Below, one piece after another: positions 50,392 through 58,770 of a stretch of DNA of 64,000 nt. Both the position numbers and the translations under genes were made by a program. The DNA comes from Microbacterium oxydans (GTDB lineage Bacteria; Actinomycetota; Actinomycetes; Actinomycetales; Microbacteriaceae): the NCBI RefSeq assembly GCF_000956405.1, contig NZ_JYIV01000026.1, forward strand, positions 1 to 64,000. The letters are read 5' to 3'. The number at the start of each line of letters is the position of its first letter. The first letter of the stretch is position 1. The notes under the pieces were generated by a model. That model saw only the letters and a list, made by a program, of their open reading frames with translations. It ran no database searches and was not told the DNA's origin.

Positions 50392-51763
50392 GGTTCTCCT
50401 TCTGGTCGCCGGCGGGCTCTCCGCCGGAGGGGGTGTTCTTCCTGTCCGCATGCTTTCTGCCCCAGCGCGCCAGGGCGTAGAGCACGCCGCCGACCGCGAG
50501 CAGGATCGCTCCGAAGAGCCAGACGGCTGGTCGCTGCTGGGTGAGCAGCAGGATGCAGGAGCCGATGCCGAGCACGGGGACGAAGGTCCAGACGCGGAAG
50601 TGATCGTTCTCGACGCGGTCGCGACGCAGCACCAGCACGGACACGTTGACGCTGAGGAAGACGACGAGGAGCAGCAGCACCACGGTCTCGGCGAGCGTGG
50701 CCAGATCGCCGACGAGTGTCAGACCCATCGCGACGAGGGTGGTGGTGAGGATCGCGACCCATGGGGTCTTGCGTTTCGGCAGCACGCGTCCGAGGGTGGC
50801 GGGCAGCAGCCCCTGCTCCGCCATCCCGTAGGTGAGGCGGCTGACCATGATCATCGTGAGCAGCGCGCCGTTGGCCACGGCGACGAGCGCGATCAGGCTG
50901 AACAGCCACGATGGGATGCCCGCTCCCGTCGCCTCGACCACGGCCAGCAGCGGGCCGCTCGACTCCTGCAGCTCGGTGGGCGGCAGGGCGATCGAACTCG
51001 CGAGACCCACCAGGATGTAGACGGCTCCGGCCGTGATGAGGGCTCCGAACAGGGCGCGGGGATACGTGCGGCGCGGGTTCTTCACCTCTTCGATCATGTT
51101 GGCGGAGGTCTCGAACCCCACGAAGGAGTAGTAGGCGATGACCGCTCCGGAGAGCACGGCGATCGCGACGCCGGTCCCCTCAGGGCCCTCGGCGACGCGG
51201 GAGGCATCGCCGCCGCCGCCGAAGAAGAAGACCGCCACAACGGCGATCACGATCACCAGGCCGCTGAGCTCGATCGCGGTCATCACGAGGTTGGCGCCCA
51301 GCGACTCGCGGATTCCGCGGGCGTTGAGGAGGCCGACGAGTGCGAGGAAGGCGATCGCGACCGGGATGGTGGGCAGATCCAGGAAGGTGTCGAGGTAGTC
51401 GCCGGCGAACGCGATGGCGAGTCCGGCTGCGCTGGTCACGCCCGCCGCGAGCATGCTGAACCCGACGAGGAATGACACGAGCGGACTGTGGAACGCGCGC
51501 TCCGCGAAGACCGCCGCTCCTCCCGCCCGAGGGTACTTGGTCACGAGCTCGGCGTACGATCCCGCCGTGAGCATCGCCAGCAGCAGCGCGAGCAGCAGCG
51601 GAGCCCACAGCATCCCGCCGACCTTCTCGGAGAGCACGCCCATCAGCGCGTAGATGCCCGCCCCCAGCACGTCGCCGAGGATGAACGCGAACAGGAGGGG
51701 ACCCGTGATCGCTCTCCGCAGGCGGGTCGGGGTCTCGGCGTGCGGCGCCGTCTCGGTGGTCAT
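50378..51763 (-). CDS. APC-family amino acid permease
   Basis: A 461-residue transporter with twelve or so helices. The first helix motif (FAFILGDVLGAGIYALMG) and the SGAVIAYYSFVGFETSANMIEEVKNPRRTYPRA segment are the APC signature. Closest in pattern to putative amino-acid permeases of the YfnA/CAT kind. Substrate cannot be fixed. Followed by the small acidic ORF in an overlapping arrangement. Confidence 0.85.
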   Translation of the reverse strand: MTTETAPHAETPTRLRRAITGPLLFAFILGDVLGAGIYALMGVLSEKVGGMLWAPLLLALLLAMLTAGSYAELVTKYPRAGGAAVFAERAFHSPLVSFLVGFSMLAAGVTSAAGLAIAFAGDYLDTFLDLPTIPVAIAFLALVGLLNARGIRESLGANLVMTAIELSGLVIVIAVVAVFFFGGGGDASRVAEGPEGTGVAIAVLSGAVIAYYSFVGFETSANMIEEVKNPRRTYPRALFGALITAGAVYILVGLASSIALPPTELQESSGPLLAVVEATGAGIPSWLFSLIALVAVANGALLTMIMVSRLTYGMAEQGLLPATLGRVLPKRKTPWVAILTTTLVAMGLTLVGDLATLAETVVLLLLVVFLSVNVSVLVLRRDRVENDHFRVWTFVPVLGIGSCILLLTQQRPAVWLFGAILLAVGGVLYALARWGRKHADRKNTPSGGEPAGDQKENHEHA

Positions 51764-52029
51764 GTCAGCACGCTAGGGGGCCGCGCGCCGGTGGGCGACG
51801 GGGTTGACACAGCTGCGCCGAAGCCGGACATGGGCGAGCGATCTCGGGGCTCCATCCCACGTTCAGCGGATTCACAGAAAGTCCGCGCGGCTCCCGTGTT
51901 CCCGGGCGATGCGGCGATATCCTCGGTGCCGCACGAGGGGCGGGCCGGCCGGATGCGCGGTCGCGCCGGGTCTCCTCGCTCTCCATCCCCCACGACTCTC
52001 TCGAAACTCCCAAGACAAAGGGTTCTCTC

Positions 52030-52680
52030 ATGACCGGTACCGCACGCAAGGCGCTCGCAGAAGCGATCGCGACCTTCCTCTTCGTCCTCGCGATCATCGC
52101 GGCAGTGAACAGCGACAGTCCGCTGACCCCGCTCGCGATCGGCTTCACCCTGATGGTGCTCGTGTTCTCGACCGGCCACATCTCGGGTGCTCACCTCAAC
52201 CCGGCCGTCTCGGTCGGTGTGTTCCTGCGCGGCGGACTCAGCGTGGTCGACTTCGTCAGCTACCTCATCGCCCAGTTCGTCGGTGGCGCGGTCGCCGCGC
52301 TCGTCAGCATGTCGGTGTGGCCGGCAGGCGAGAAGGCCATGGTCATCGAGGTCGGCCCGGCGTTCCTGGTCGAGGCCCTCTTCACGCTGATCCTGGTGTG
52401 GGTCGTGCTCAACACCGCCACGTCGAAGGACACCGCCGGCAACTCGTTCTACGGCCTCGCGATCGGTGCGACCGTGTTCGTGGGTGCGGCGACCGTCGGA
52501 TCGATCTCGGGCGGTGGCTTCAACCCGGCCGTCGCGCTCGGCCTCTCGGTGAGCGGTCACTTCGCGTGGAGCTCGCTGTGGCTCTACATCGTCGCCCCGG
52601 TCGTCGGCGCCGTGATCGCCGCCCTCCTGTTCCGCGTGCTCAACACCGACGACGCCAAGAAGATCGCCGCCGCGGAGTAA
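52030..52680 (+). CDS. Aquaporin-family channel with an atypical second half-pore
   Basis: A 216-residue MIP protein with six helices. Both NPA boxes are present: HISGAHLNPAVSVGVFL and SISGGGFNPAVALGLSVS. The second is normally NPARSFGP, where the arginine forms part of the selectivity filter; here it is NPAVALG, so that arginine is missing. Water or small neutral solutes remain likely, but the filter is wider and less polar than AqpZ. Terminator at 52699. The 266-bp upstream gap shows no gene. Confidence 0.87.
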   Translation: MTGTARKALAEAIATFLFVLAIIAAVNSDSPLTPLAIGFTLMVLVFSTGHISGAHLNPAVSVGVFLRGGLSVVDFVSYLIAQFVGGAVAALVSMSVWPAGEKAMVIEVGPAFLVEALFTLILVWVVLNTATSKDTAGNSFYGLAIGATVFVGAATVGSISGGGFNPAVALGLSVSGHFAWSSLWLYIVAPVVGAVIAALLFRVLNTDDAKKIAAAE

Positions 52681-52698
52681 CCCACCGCTGCTCGCACG

Positions 52699-52730
52699 AA
52701 GCGCCGCACCCTCTCCGGGGTGCGGCGCTT
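52699..52730 (+). terminator. Terminator after the aquaporin gene
   Basis: AAGCGCCGCACC (52699-52710) pairs perfectly with GGTGCGGCGCTT (52719-52730) across eight bases, 18 bases after the stop codon. It also lies after the convergent MFS gene's stop. Confidence 0.8.
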
Positions 52731-52757
52731 CTGCGTGTGGACGGCACCCGGCGCGGG

Positions 52758-53954
52758 TCAGCCGACGGGCACGGACGCCGTCGAGCCGAGGGTCGCCTCG
52801 CGCGCCTCGACTCCCCGCGCACGCGCGGCGGCGACGACCATCACGATCAGTGCGACGGCGGTGAGGATCGCGCCCAGCCAGATCGGCGAGGTGTAGCCGA
52901 GGCCTGCGGAGATGCCGATGCCGCCCGCCCACGCGCCGAGCGCATTGCCGACGTTGAACGCTCCGATGTTGGCTCCGGAGGCGAGTGTCGGGGCGCCTCC
53001 GGCGTACTTCATGACTCGGCTCTGCAGCCCGGGGACGGTGCCGAATCCGAAGCCTCCCATCAGGAATAGCGAGATGACCGTCGCGACGCTCGACTGCGCC
53101 GTCACGGAGAACACGGCGAGCACGACGACGAGAGCGGCGATGAAGATCAGGAGCGTGCGGTCGATCGCGCGGTCGGCGAGGCGTCCGCCCAGCCAGTTGC
53201 CGAGCACGAGCCCCGCGCCGAACAGCACGAGCAGCCATGGCACCGCGGAGGCCGCGAATCCGCTCACCTCGGTCAGCGTGTAGGCGATGTAGGTGAAGGC
53301 ACCGAACATCCCGCCGAACGCGAGGATCGTGACGACGAGCGAGAACCAGACCTGCCCGGAGCGGAATGCGGCGAGTTCGCTGCGGAGACTGACCTGTTCC
53401 GTCGGGCGGGGGAGGCGCGGCACGAGCAGGGCGATGCCGACGAAGGCCAGCACGCCGATGCCTGAGATCGCCCAGAAGGTCGAGCGCCAGCCCAGCTCCT
53501 GGCCGAGGAAGGTGCCGAACGGCACGCCGAAGACGTTCGCGGCGGTGAGGCCGGTGAACATGATCGCGATCGCACCGGCCTTCTTCTCCGGGGCGACGAG
53601 GCCCGCGGCGACGACCGAGCCGATGCCGAAGAAGGCGCCGTGGCAGAGGGCGGCGACGATCCGGCCGACCATCGCCGTGCTGTAGTCGTCCGCGAGGGCG
53701 GTGAGCACGTTGCCGATGATGAAGAGCACGATCAGGCCGAGGAGCACCGGCTTTCTGGGCAGCCGGGTCGCGGCGGCGGTGAGCACGAGCGCGCCCACGA
53801 CCACGGCGAGCGCGTAGCCGGAGATGAGCCAGCCGGCGGCGGACTCGGTGACCCCGAAGTCTCGGGCGACGTCGGGGAGCAGGCCCATGATGACGAACTC
53901 GGTGAGTCCGATGCCGAACGCCCCGATGGCGAGGGCGATCAGTCCTAGAGGCAT
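52758..53954 (-). CDS. MFS efflux transporter (DHA1, AraJ/PbuE-like)
   Basis: A 398-residue transporter with twelve helices: LALAIGAFGIGLTEFVIMGLLPDVARDFGVTESAAGWLISGYALAVVVGALVLTAAATRLPRKPVLLG is the DHA1 opening, and GRIVAALCHGAFFGIGSVVAAGLV matches motif C. The start at 53954 follows AGGAG at seven bases. It is divergent from a marR gene, the usual arrangement for a drug pump under MarR control, so that repressor probably controls it. Confidence 0.87.
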   Translation of the reverse strand: MPLGLIALAIGAFGIGLTEFVIMGLLPDVARDFGVTESAAGWLISGYALAVVVGALVLTAAATRLPRKPVLLGLIVLFIIGNVLTALADDYSTAMVGRIVAALCHGAFFGIGSVVAAGLVAPEKKAGAIAIMFTGLTAANVFGVPFGTFLGQELGWRSTFWAISGIGVLAFVGIALLVPRLPRPTEQVSLRSELAAFRSGQVWFSLVVTILAFGGMFGAFTYIAYTLTEVSGFAASAVPWLLVLFGAGLVLGNWLGGRLADRAIDRTLLIFIAALVVVLAVFSVTAQSSVATVISLFLMGGFGFGTVPGLQSRVMKYAGGAPTLASGANIGAFNVGNALGAWAGGIGISAGLGYTSPIWLGAILTAVALIVMVVAAARARGVEAREATLGSTASVPVG

Positions 53955-53986
53955 GACGGTTCTCCTGGTAGATTGGAGGGAATGTT

Positions 53987-54051
53987 TGCAGACGCGGCAT
54001 ATTGCGTGTCGAAGGACAATGATTGCACACGCAAGTATCCAGCGCAAGCAA
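53987..54051. promoter_or_regulatory. TTGC/GCAA-rich operator region between the MFS and MarR genes
   Basis: TTGCGTGT (54002-54009) and ACACGCAA (54027-54034) form a perfect 8-bp inverted repeat across 17 bases. Further TTGC and GCAA words flank it (about 53987, 54045 and 54049), giving several half-sites. It lies in the 115-bp divergent promoter region, as expected for a MarR binding site; the assignment is inferred. Confidence 0.45.
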
Positions 54052-54069
54052 CTATCACGGAGGGTGGCC

Positions 54070-54531
54070 ATGGGAATCGGTGACGACGCCGTCGAGGTGC
54101 GCGCGCAGGGGTGGCGGACGCTCGCCGCGCTGCACGGACTGATCGAGACCGCTCTGGAGCGCCGCCTGGGCGAGACCGTCGAGCTCTCCGTGGTCGAGTA
54201 CACCGTGCTCGATGCCCTCGATCGCCAGGACGGGTGGCACATGCGCATGCAGCAGCTCGCCCGTGCGGCAGCGCTGAGTCCCAGTGCCACCACGCGGCTG
54301 GTGAACCGCTTGGAGGATCGAGGCCTCCTCACGCGCATCCTCTGTGCCGACGACCGGCGCGGCATCTACACCGAGCTCACCCCGGCCGGCCGTGAGCTCT
54401 ACGAACGCGCGCATCCCATCCACGACGCGGCGCTCGAGCAGGTGCTGGAAGAAGCCGCGTCGCAGCCTGAGCTCGCTCCCGTGGTCGATGCGCTGCACGG
54501 CGTCGCGCTGCCCGTGCTGACAGCCGGCTGA
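54070..54531 (+). CDS. MarR-family transcriptional regulator
   Basis: A 153-residue winged-helix protein: MQQLARAAALSPSATTRLVNRLEDRGLLTRILCADDRRGIYTELTPAGRELYERAHPIH is the MarR HTH and wing (about 60-118). The start at 54070 has GGAGG upstream. Divergent from the MFS pump, which it probably represses together with itself. The next gene begins after its stop by ten bases and may be cotranscribed. Confidence 0.87.
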   Translation: MGIGDDAVEVRAQGWRTLAALHGLIETALERRLGETVELSVVEYTVLDALDRQDGWHMRMQQLARAAALSPSATTRLVNRLEDRGLLTRILCADDRRGIYTELTPAGRELYERAHPIHDAALEQVLEEAASQPELAPVVDALHGVALPVLTAG

Positions 54532-54541
54532 GCGGATCTCC

Positions 54542-55357
54542 GTGAGCACTCCCGATCCGTCCTCCGGCCGCACCCTCCTGGTCGGTTACGGCAAGCTCGC
54601 CACCCGACTCGCACCGCTGCTCCTCGCCCGCGGTGAGGAGGTGATCGCGCTCCGACGTACCGAGGGGGCGCTTCCCGACGGGGTCGAGGGCATCACCGCC
54701 GACCTGGCGCACCCGTTGCCGACCTCCCTCGAGCGGGTGGACGCCGTGCTCGTCACGCTGCCGCCCGGCGAGACCGAGACCTTCTACCGCACTGCGCTGG
54801 GGCACCTCGCGCGTGCCTTGCCGGAACCTCCCGCTCGCACTGTCTTCGTGTCCTCGACGGGCGTGTTCGAAGGGGCCGATCCCGAGCATCGCCTCACGGA
54901 GCAGGACGAGCCGGCCCCGACGACACCGCGATCGCGCGGACTCGTCGACGGCGAGAGGGCCGCGGTGGAGCTCTTCGACGCCGTCGTCGTGCGCCCGGCC
55001 GGCATCTACGGGCCGGGGCGGGAATTCCTGCTGCGGAAGGTGCGTGAGGGCGCGGCCGTGGATCATTCCCGTCGCACGAACCGCATCCACGAGAGCGACC
55101 TCGTGCGCGCTCTCGACCTGCTGCTGCGGATGGACGACCCGCCTCGCGTGCTGCATGCCGTCGACCAGGGCCCCGCTCCACTCGGAGACGTCGTGCGGTT
55201 CCTCGCCGCACGGCTGAACACCGAAGTGCCGCCGGATTCCGGACCGGCCGGACCGCGTGGAGTCGTCTACGACGGTGCCCTGCTGTGCTCTCTCCTCGGT
55301 GGCCTCGAACACCCGACGTACGAGTCGGGCTATGCGCAGATGGTCGAAACCGCTTGA
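54542..55357 (+). CDS. NAD(P)-binding SDR-like protein (YeeZ type)
   Basis: A 271-residue Rossmann protein. The nucleotide loop is LLVGYGKLATRLAPLLL, a GxGxxA form, and VFVSSTGVFEGADPEHRLTEQDEPAPT plus VVVRPAGIYGPGREFLLRKV follow, as in extended SDR (epimerase) proteins of the YeeZ/SDR_a5 kind. The YxxxK active site is not evident, so it may bind without catalysing. GTG start. Function unknown. Confidence 0.75.
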   Translation: MSTPDPSSGRTLLVGYGKLATRLAPLLLARGEEVIALRRTEGALPDGVEGITADLAHPLPTSLERVDAVLVTLPPGETETFYRTALGHLARALPEPPARTVFVSSTGVFEGADPEHRLTEQDEPAPTTPRSRGLVDGERAAVELFDAVVVRPAGIYGPGREFLLRKVREGAAVDHSRRTNRIHESDLVRALDLLLRMDDPPRVLHAVDQGPAPLGDVVRFLAARLNTEVPPDSGPAGPRGVVYDGALLCSLLGGLEHPTYESGYAQMVETA

Positions 55358-55406
55358 CGGGGCGCCGCACCCACCGGATCTCGTCGACGGCGTCTAGCCT
55401 GAGGGC

Positions 55407-56042
55407 ATGACCAGCGCCCCTGCACGCACCGCGCTCGAGGTCGCCGACTGGCGACGTCGGGTGTTCGCCCTGTACGACGCCGTGCGCCGTGCCGACTCCG
55501 CGGAGGAAGCACACGAGCTCTGGCGGATCGAGCGTGACGACCTGATGCTCCGCCACCCGGCGACGCCCCTTCTGCCCGAGGACCGAGCGCTGTTCGAGGG
55601 GCTGCCGATCGCCTCGTACGATCCGCAGTGGCGATTCGAGCTGCCGATCCTCCCCGCCGACCCCGGTGGGTTCGACTTCGCGACCGGCACCGACGGCATC
55701 GTGCCCTTCGAGCGCATTGGGCGTGTGGAGGTGCCTGCTGCGGGAACACTGGATGTCTGGCGGCTGACCACGTACGGCGGCGGGATCTTCATCCCCGTGC
55801 GGGATGCGCTGGCCGGCCGACCCGGGGGAACCTACGGCGGCGGGCGGTATCTCCTCGACACGATCAAGGGCGCCGATCTCGGATCCGACGCGGAGCGCGG
55901 CACGATCGTGCTCGACTTCAACTTCGCCTACAACCCCTCCTGCGCCTACGACCCGGCCTGGGCGTGCCCGCTCGCGCAGCCGGGCAACGTGCTCTCCGTT
56001 CCGGTCCCCGTCGGCGAGATGCACGGCGGCACCGGCGACTGA
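55407..56042 (+). CDS. DUF1684-family protein
   Basis: A 211-residue protein with VADWRRRVFALYDAVR at the N-terminus, TYGGGRYLLDTIKGADL, and the C-terminal DUF1684 signature DFNFAYNPSCAYDPAWACPLAQPGNVLSVPVPVGE. No catalytic motif known. Single gene between the SDR and the Asp23 cluster. Confidence 0.83.
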   Translation: MTSAPARTALEVADWRRRVFALYDAVRRADSAEEAHELWRIERDDLMLRHPATPLLPEDRALFEGLPIASYDPQWRFELPILPADPGGFDFATGTDGIVPFERIGRVEVPAAGTLDVWRLTTYGGGIFIPVRDALAGRPGGTYGGGRYLLDTIKGADLGSDAERGTIVLDFNFAYNPSCAYDPAWACPLAQPGNVLSVPVPVGEMHGGTGD

Positions 56043-56195
56043 GAGCCCCCTCCTGCGGGTGGCCCGGGCGGCGCGGAAACGACTTTGTGACGAATCCGGC
56101 AGCACGTCCGTCCTATCTCCGAGCGAGCGTTTCGCTCCCGGCGGGAGTTCCACACGGGACCCGCGACCGGTCTTCAGATCGAGATGGGACACCTC

Positions 56196-56714
56196 ATGGC
56201 AAACCAGGACCAGACCACCCCCGCTCCGGCCGAGAAGGAGCTCGCACAGGCCGCTCCGAAGGCCGCCGGCGCTTCCGCGTCGCGCGTCGACCGGTCGAGC
56301 GGATTCTCCGCATCGCGCGTGCCCGCCGACGAGAACGCCGCGGGCAAGACCACCATCGCCGACGGTGTCGTGGCCAAGGTCGCCGGCATCGCCGCGCGTG
56401 AGGTCGCCGGCGTCTACGCCCTCGGTGGCGGCGGCGCACGCGCCTTCGGCGCCATCCGCGACGTGATCAACGCGACCGACCTCGCGCAGGGCGTGAAGGT
56501 CGAGGTCGGCGACACGCAGGCGGCGGCCGACCTGACCATCGTCGTCGAGTACCCGGCGCCGATCCAGGACGTCGCGAACAACGTCCGTGCTGCTGTCGCA
56601 GGTGCGATCAGCCGTCTGGTCGGCCTCGAGGTCGTCGAGGTCAACGTCGAGGTCAACGACGTGCACGTGCCCGGCGACGACAGCGACGACAACGAGGAGT
56701 CGCGCGTCTCATGA
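56196..56714 (+). CDS. Asp23/Gls24-family envelope stress protein
   Basis: A 172-residue protein. After a low-complexity Ala/Pro-rich N-terminus (1-50), the Asp23 domain reads TTIADGVVAKVAGIAAREVAGVYALGGG...GVKVEVGDTQAAADLTIVVEYPAPIQDVANNVRAAVAGAISRLVGLEVVEVNVEVNDVHV. First of a run of six genes with 4-bp or shorter overlaps. Asp23 proteins form membrane-tethered patches and are induced by alkaline or envelope stress in Gram-positives. Start at 56196 chosen over 56184 for spacing. Confidence 0.88.
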   Translation: MANQDQTTPAPAEKELAQAAPKAAGASASRVDRSSGFSASRVPADENAAGKTTIADGVVAKVAGIAAREVAGVYALGGGGARAFGAIRDVINATDLAQGVKVEVGDTQAAADLTIVVEYPAPIQDVANNVRAAVAGAISRLVGLEVVEVNVEVNDVHVPGDDSDDNEESRVS

Positions 56715-56899
56715 GCGCCACAACGGTCGGCGCCCTGATCGGCGCACTGCTGGCCCTCGCCGCCCTCCTGTTCGGTTTCTGGGGATTCCTCCTCATGGCC
56801 GTTTTCGCGGGCATCGGGGCGCTCGTCGGCCGGATCGCCTCCGGCAAGCTCGACGTCCGCGGACTCGCCGACGTCTTCACCGGGCGGCGTACCTCCTGA
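56711..56899 (+). CDS. Small DUF2273-type membrane protein
   Basis: A 62-residue protein with two hydrophobic helices (TTVGALIGALLALAALLFGFWGFLLMAVFAGIGALVGRIA) and a short polar tail. Small two-helix proteins of DUF2273 sit next to Asp23/amaP genes. Starts within the previous stop (ATGA) and shares its own stop with the next start (TGATG). Confidence 0.8.
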   Translation: MSATTVGALIGALLALAALLFGFWGFLLMAVFAGIGALVGRIASGKLDVRGLADVFTGRRTS

Positions 56900-57291
56900 T
56901 GGGTGCCGACCAGCACATCGCCGGCGGCGCGCTCTCCGGAGCCGCCGCCGGCGGGGCCGCCGTCCGCGGTCGCGTCGAGGTGAAGGACCGTGTCTACCGC
57001 ACCGTCACCGAGAAGGCGTCCGCGACGTTGATCGGGGTGCCTCGCAGCGACGTGAAGGTCGATGTCGCGGAGCACCCGCGCGGGATGACCGTGCGGATCG
57101 CCACTCCGCTTCCCGTCCCGAGCCTGGACGATACGGCAGCGATCGCTCGGGCCGTCCCCGTCCTCGAGCGGGCACGCGAACTGCAGGAACAGCTGCAGCA
57201 GAACCTGAGCACGATCCTCGGTCGCAACGTCATCCGCATCAACCTCACCATCACCGGTGCCGTCATCCCGGAAAGGAGACGAGTGCAATGA
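56899..57291 (+). CDS. Second Asp23/Gls24-like protein
   Basis: A 130-residue protein: GRVEVKDRVYRTVTEKASATLIGVPRSDVKVDVAEHPRGMTVRIATPLPVPSLDD, then ERARELQEQLQQNLSTILGRNVIRINLTITGAVIP. The second half repeats the Asp23 fold's final helix and strand. It is the small partner of the 56196 gene in the same translational run. Function by family only. Confidence 0.7.
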   Translation: MGADQHIAGGALSGAAAGGAAVRGRVEVKDRVYRTVTEKASATLIGVPRSDVKVDVAEHPRGMTVRIATPLPVPSLDDTAAIARAVPVLERARELQEQLQQNLSTILGRNVIRINLTITGAVIPERRRVQ

Positions 57292-57872
57292 GCACCCCGG
57301 TCCTGCGCCGCGTCATCCGACGCGAGACGCACTCGCCGCGAACCGTCGCGATGTTCGTCGCAGTCGTCCTGCTCATCCTCGCCCTCGCGTATATCGGCCT
57401 CGAGATCGTGCTGAGTCTCGCCGCGCAGCCCGCCCTCCTGGTCGGTCCTGCTGCGGCGGCGGGCTGGCTGATCGGCCTGCCCACGGCACAGCCCGCCGGG
57501 CTCGTGATCGCCGGCAGCGTCGTACTCGCCCTCATCGGGCTGGTGTTCATCGTGCTGGCCGTCACACCGGGACGCCTGTCGAGGCATGTCCTCGATGCGG
57601 GTGAACGCGCGGTCGTCGTCGACAACGGCGTGATCGCCAGCGCCCTGGCCCAGCACCTCGCCGAGGAGACGGGTCTCACCCGCGACAGCATCACCGTCGG
57701 TGTCGGACACCGCACCGTCGACGTGACCGTGCGCCCCGGCATCGGAGTGCCGCTGGACACGGCCGACGTGCAGGCGGCGGCCGAAGCGGAGCTGCAGACG
57801 TACCGGCTGACGCGGAAGGTGCGCACCAGGGTGCGCATCGAGCGTCCCACCGAGAAGGAAGACGAGCTGTGA
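57288..57872 (+). CDS. Membrane protein of the Asp23 cluster (DUF6286-like)
   Basis: A 194-residue protein with two helices (VAMFVAVVLLILALAYIGLEIVLSLA, AGLVIAGSVVLALIGLVFIVLAV) and a C-terminal cytoplasmic domain (DAGERAVVVDNGVIASALAQHLAEETGLTRDSITVGVGHRTVDVTVRPGIG). The latter half looks like a divergent Asp23-like alpha/beta unit. Overlaps both neighbours (ATGA, GTGA). Confidence 0.7.
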   Translation: MSTPVLRRVIRRETHSPRTVAMFVAVVLLILALAYIGLEIVLSLAAQPALLVGPAAAAGWLIGLPTAQPAGLVIAGSVVLALIGLVFIVLAVTPGRLSRHVLDAGERAVVVDNGVIASALAQHLAEETGLTRDSITVGVGHRTVDVTVRPGIGVPLDTADVQAAAEAELQTYRLTRKVRTRVRIERPTEKEDEL

Positions 57873-58483
57873 ACAACACGAATCGCGCGCTGAACCGCAT
57901 CCTGCTGCTGATCATCGGACTGCTGTTCCTCGCCCTCGGTGCGGTGGGCATCGCCATCATGAGCTGGCCCACCCTGTCGGACATCTGGACTGCGGCTGGC
58001 AAGGACGCCCGGTCCTGGCTCGACCAGGTGATCGCCGCGACGGCGATCGCCGCTGGCGGCCTGTCGTGGATCGGCATCGGCGCGGTCGCAGCGATCGTGA
58101 TCGTGATCGTGCTGCTGATCCTCGCGCTCACGAGCATCGCCGGGCGCCGGTCCAAGACGGTGCTGCGTTCCAGCGGAGCGCAGAACCCGCTGGGTCGCGT
58201 GACCGTGAACGAGTCGTTCGTCTCCGACGCCGTGAAGAACTCCCTCACCACCCGCGATGAGGTTCTCTCCGCACAGGTCACCGCCAACGACATCCGCCGC
58301 CGTCCTGTGCTGCACGTGGCTGTGACGCCGCGACAGAACACCGATCCGAGGGAGCTCGTCGACCACGTCGATCGCCTGCTCGCCAACCTCGCGGTACTGA
58401 CGGGGCGCGACACCGACACATTCGTCTCGGTGCACACGAGCCTGCGGGCCCGACTCGCCCACGACCAGCGTCGACTCTCCTGA
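57869..58483 (+). CDS. AmaP-like membrane anchor of the Asp23 cluster
   Basis: A 204-residue protein with two N-terminal helices (ILLLIIGLLFLALGAVGIAIM and WIGIGAVAAIVIVIVLLILALTSIAG) and a cytoplasmic domain (VNESFVSDAVKNSLTTRDEVLSAQVTANDIRRRPVLHVAVTPRQ). In Staphylococcus the AmaP protein anchors Asp23 to the membrane by a similar arrangement. Function inferred from that comparison and the operon. Confidence 0.72.
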   Translation: MNNTNRALNRILLLIIGLLFLALGAVGIAIMSWPTLSDIWTAAGKDARSWLDQVIAATAIAAGGLSWIGIGAVAAIVIVIVLLILALTSIAGRRSKTVLRSSGAQNPLGRVTVNESFVSDAVKNSLTTRDEVLSAQVTANDIRRRPVLHVAVTPRQNTDPRELVDHVDRLLANLAVLTGRDTDTFVSVHTSLRARLAHDQRRLS

Positions 58484-58521
58484 CCGGACGCTCCTTCGCA
58501 GCCCCACAGAAAGCAGGCATC

Positions 58522-58725
58522 ATGCGCAACAAGATCCTCCTCATCGTCGGCGTCGCCTTCGTGGCGTACGTGTTCGGGAGCAGGGCGGCGACGGTGCAGA
58601 TCAATAAGGGTGAATCGGTGAGGCATCAGCTTGTGCGGATGTGGAACGACCCGAAGGCCAGGAAGCAGCGCCGGAAGACGGCGGAGCGAGCGGCGAAGAA
58701 GGCGAAGAGAGCCCTCGGGCGCTGA
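58522..58725 (+). CDS. Small single-helix membrane protein
   Basis: A 67-residue protein with one N-terminal helix (KILLIVGVAFVAYVFGSRA) and a strongly basic tail (DPKARKQRRKTAERAAKKAKRALGR). It follows the Asp23 cluster by 38 bp and may be its last gene. The basic tail could contact membrane lipids or nucleic acid. No family recognised. Confidence 0.6.
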   Translation: MRNKILLIVGVAFVAYVFGSRAATVQINKGESVRHQLVRMWNDPKARKQRRKTAERAAKKAKRALGR

Positions 58726-58770
58726 ATGCCCTCAGGTGCTGAAAGCCCCGCCGCGGCGACCGGCTCGCGC

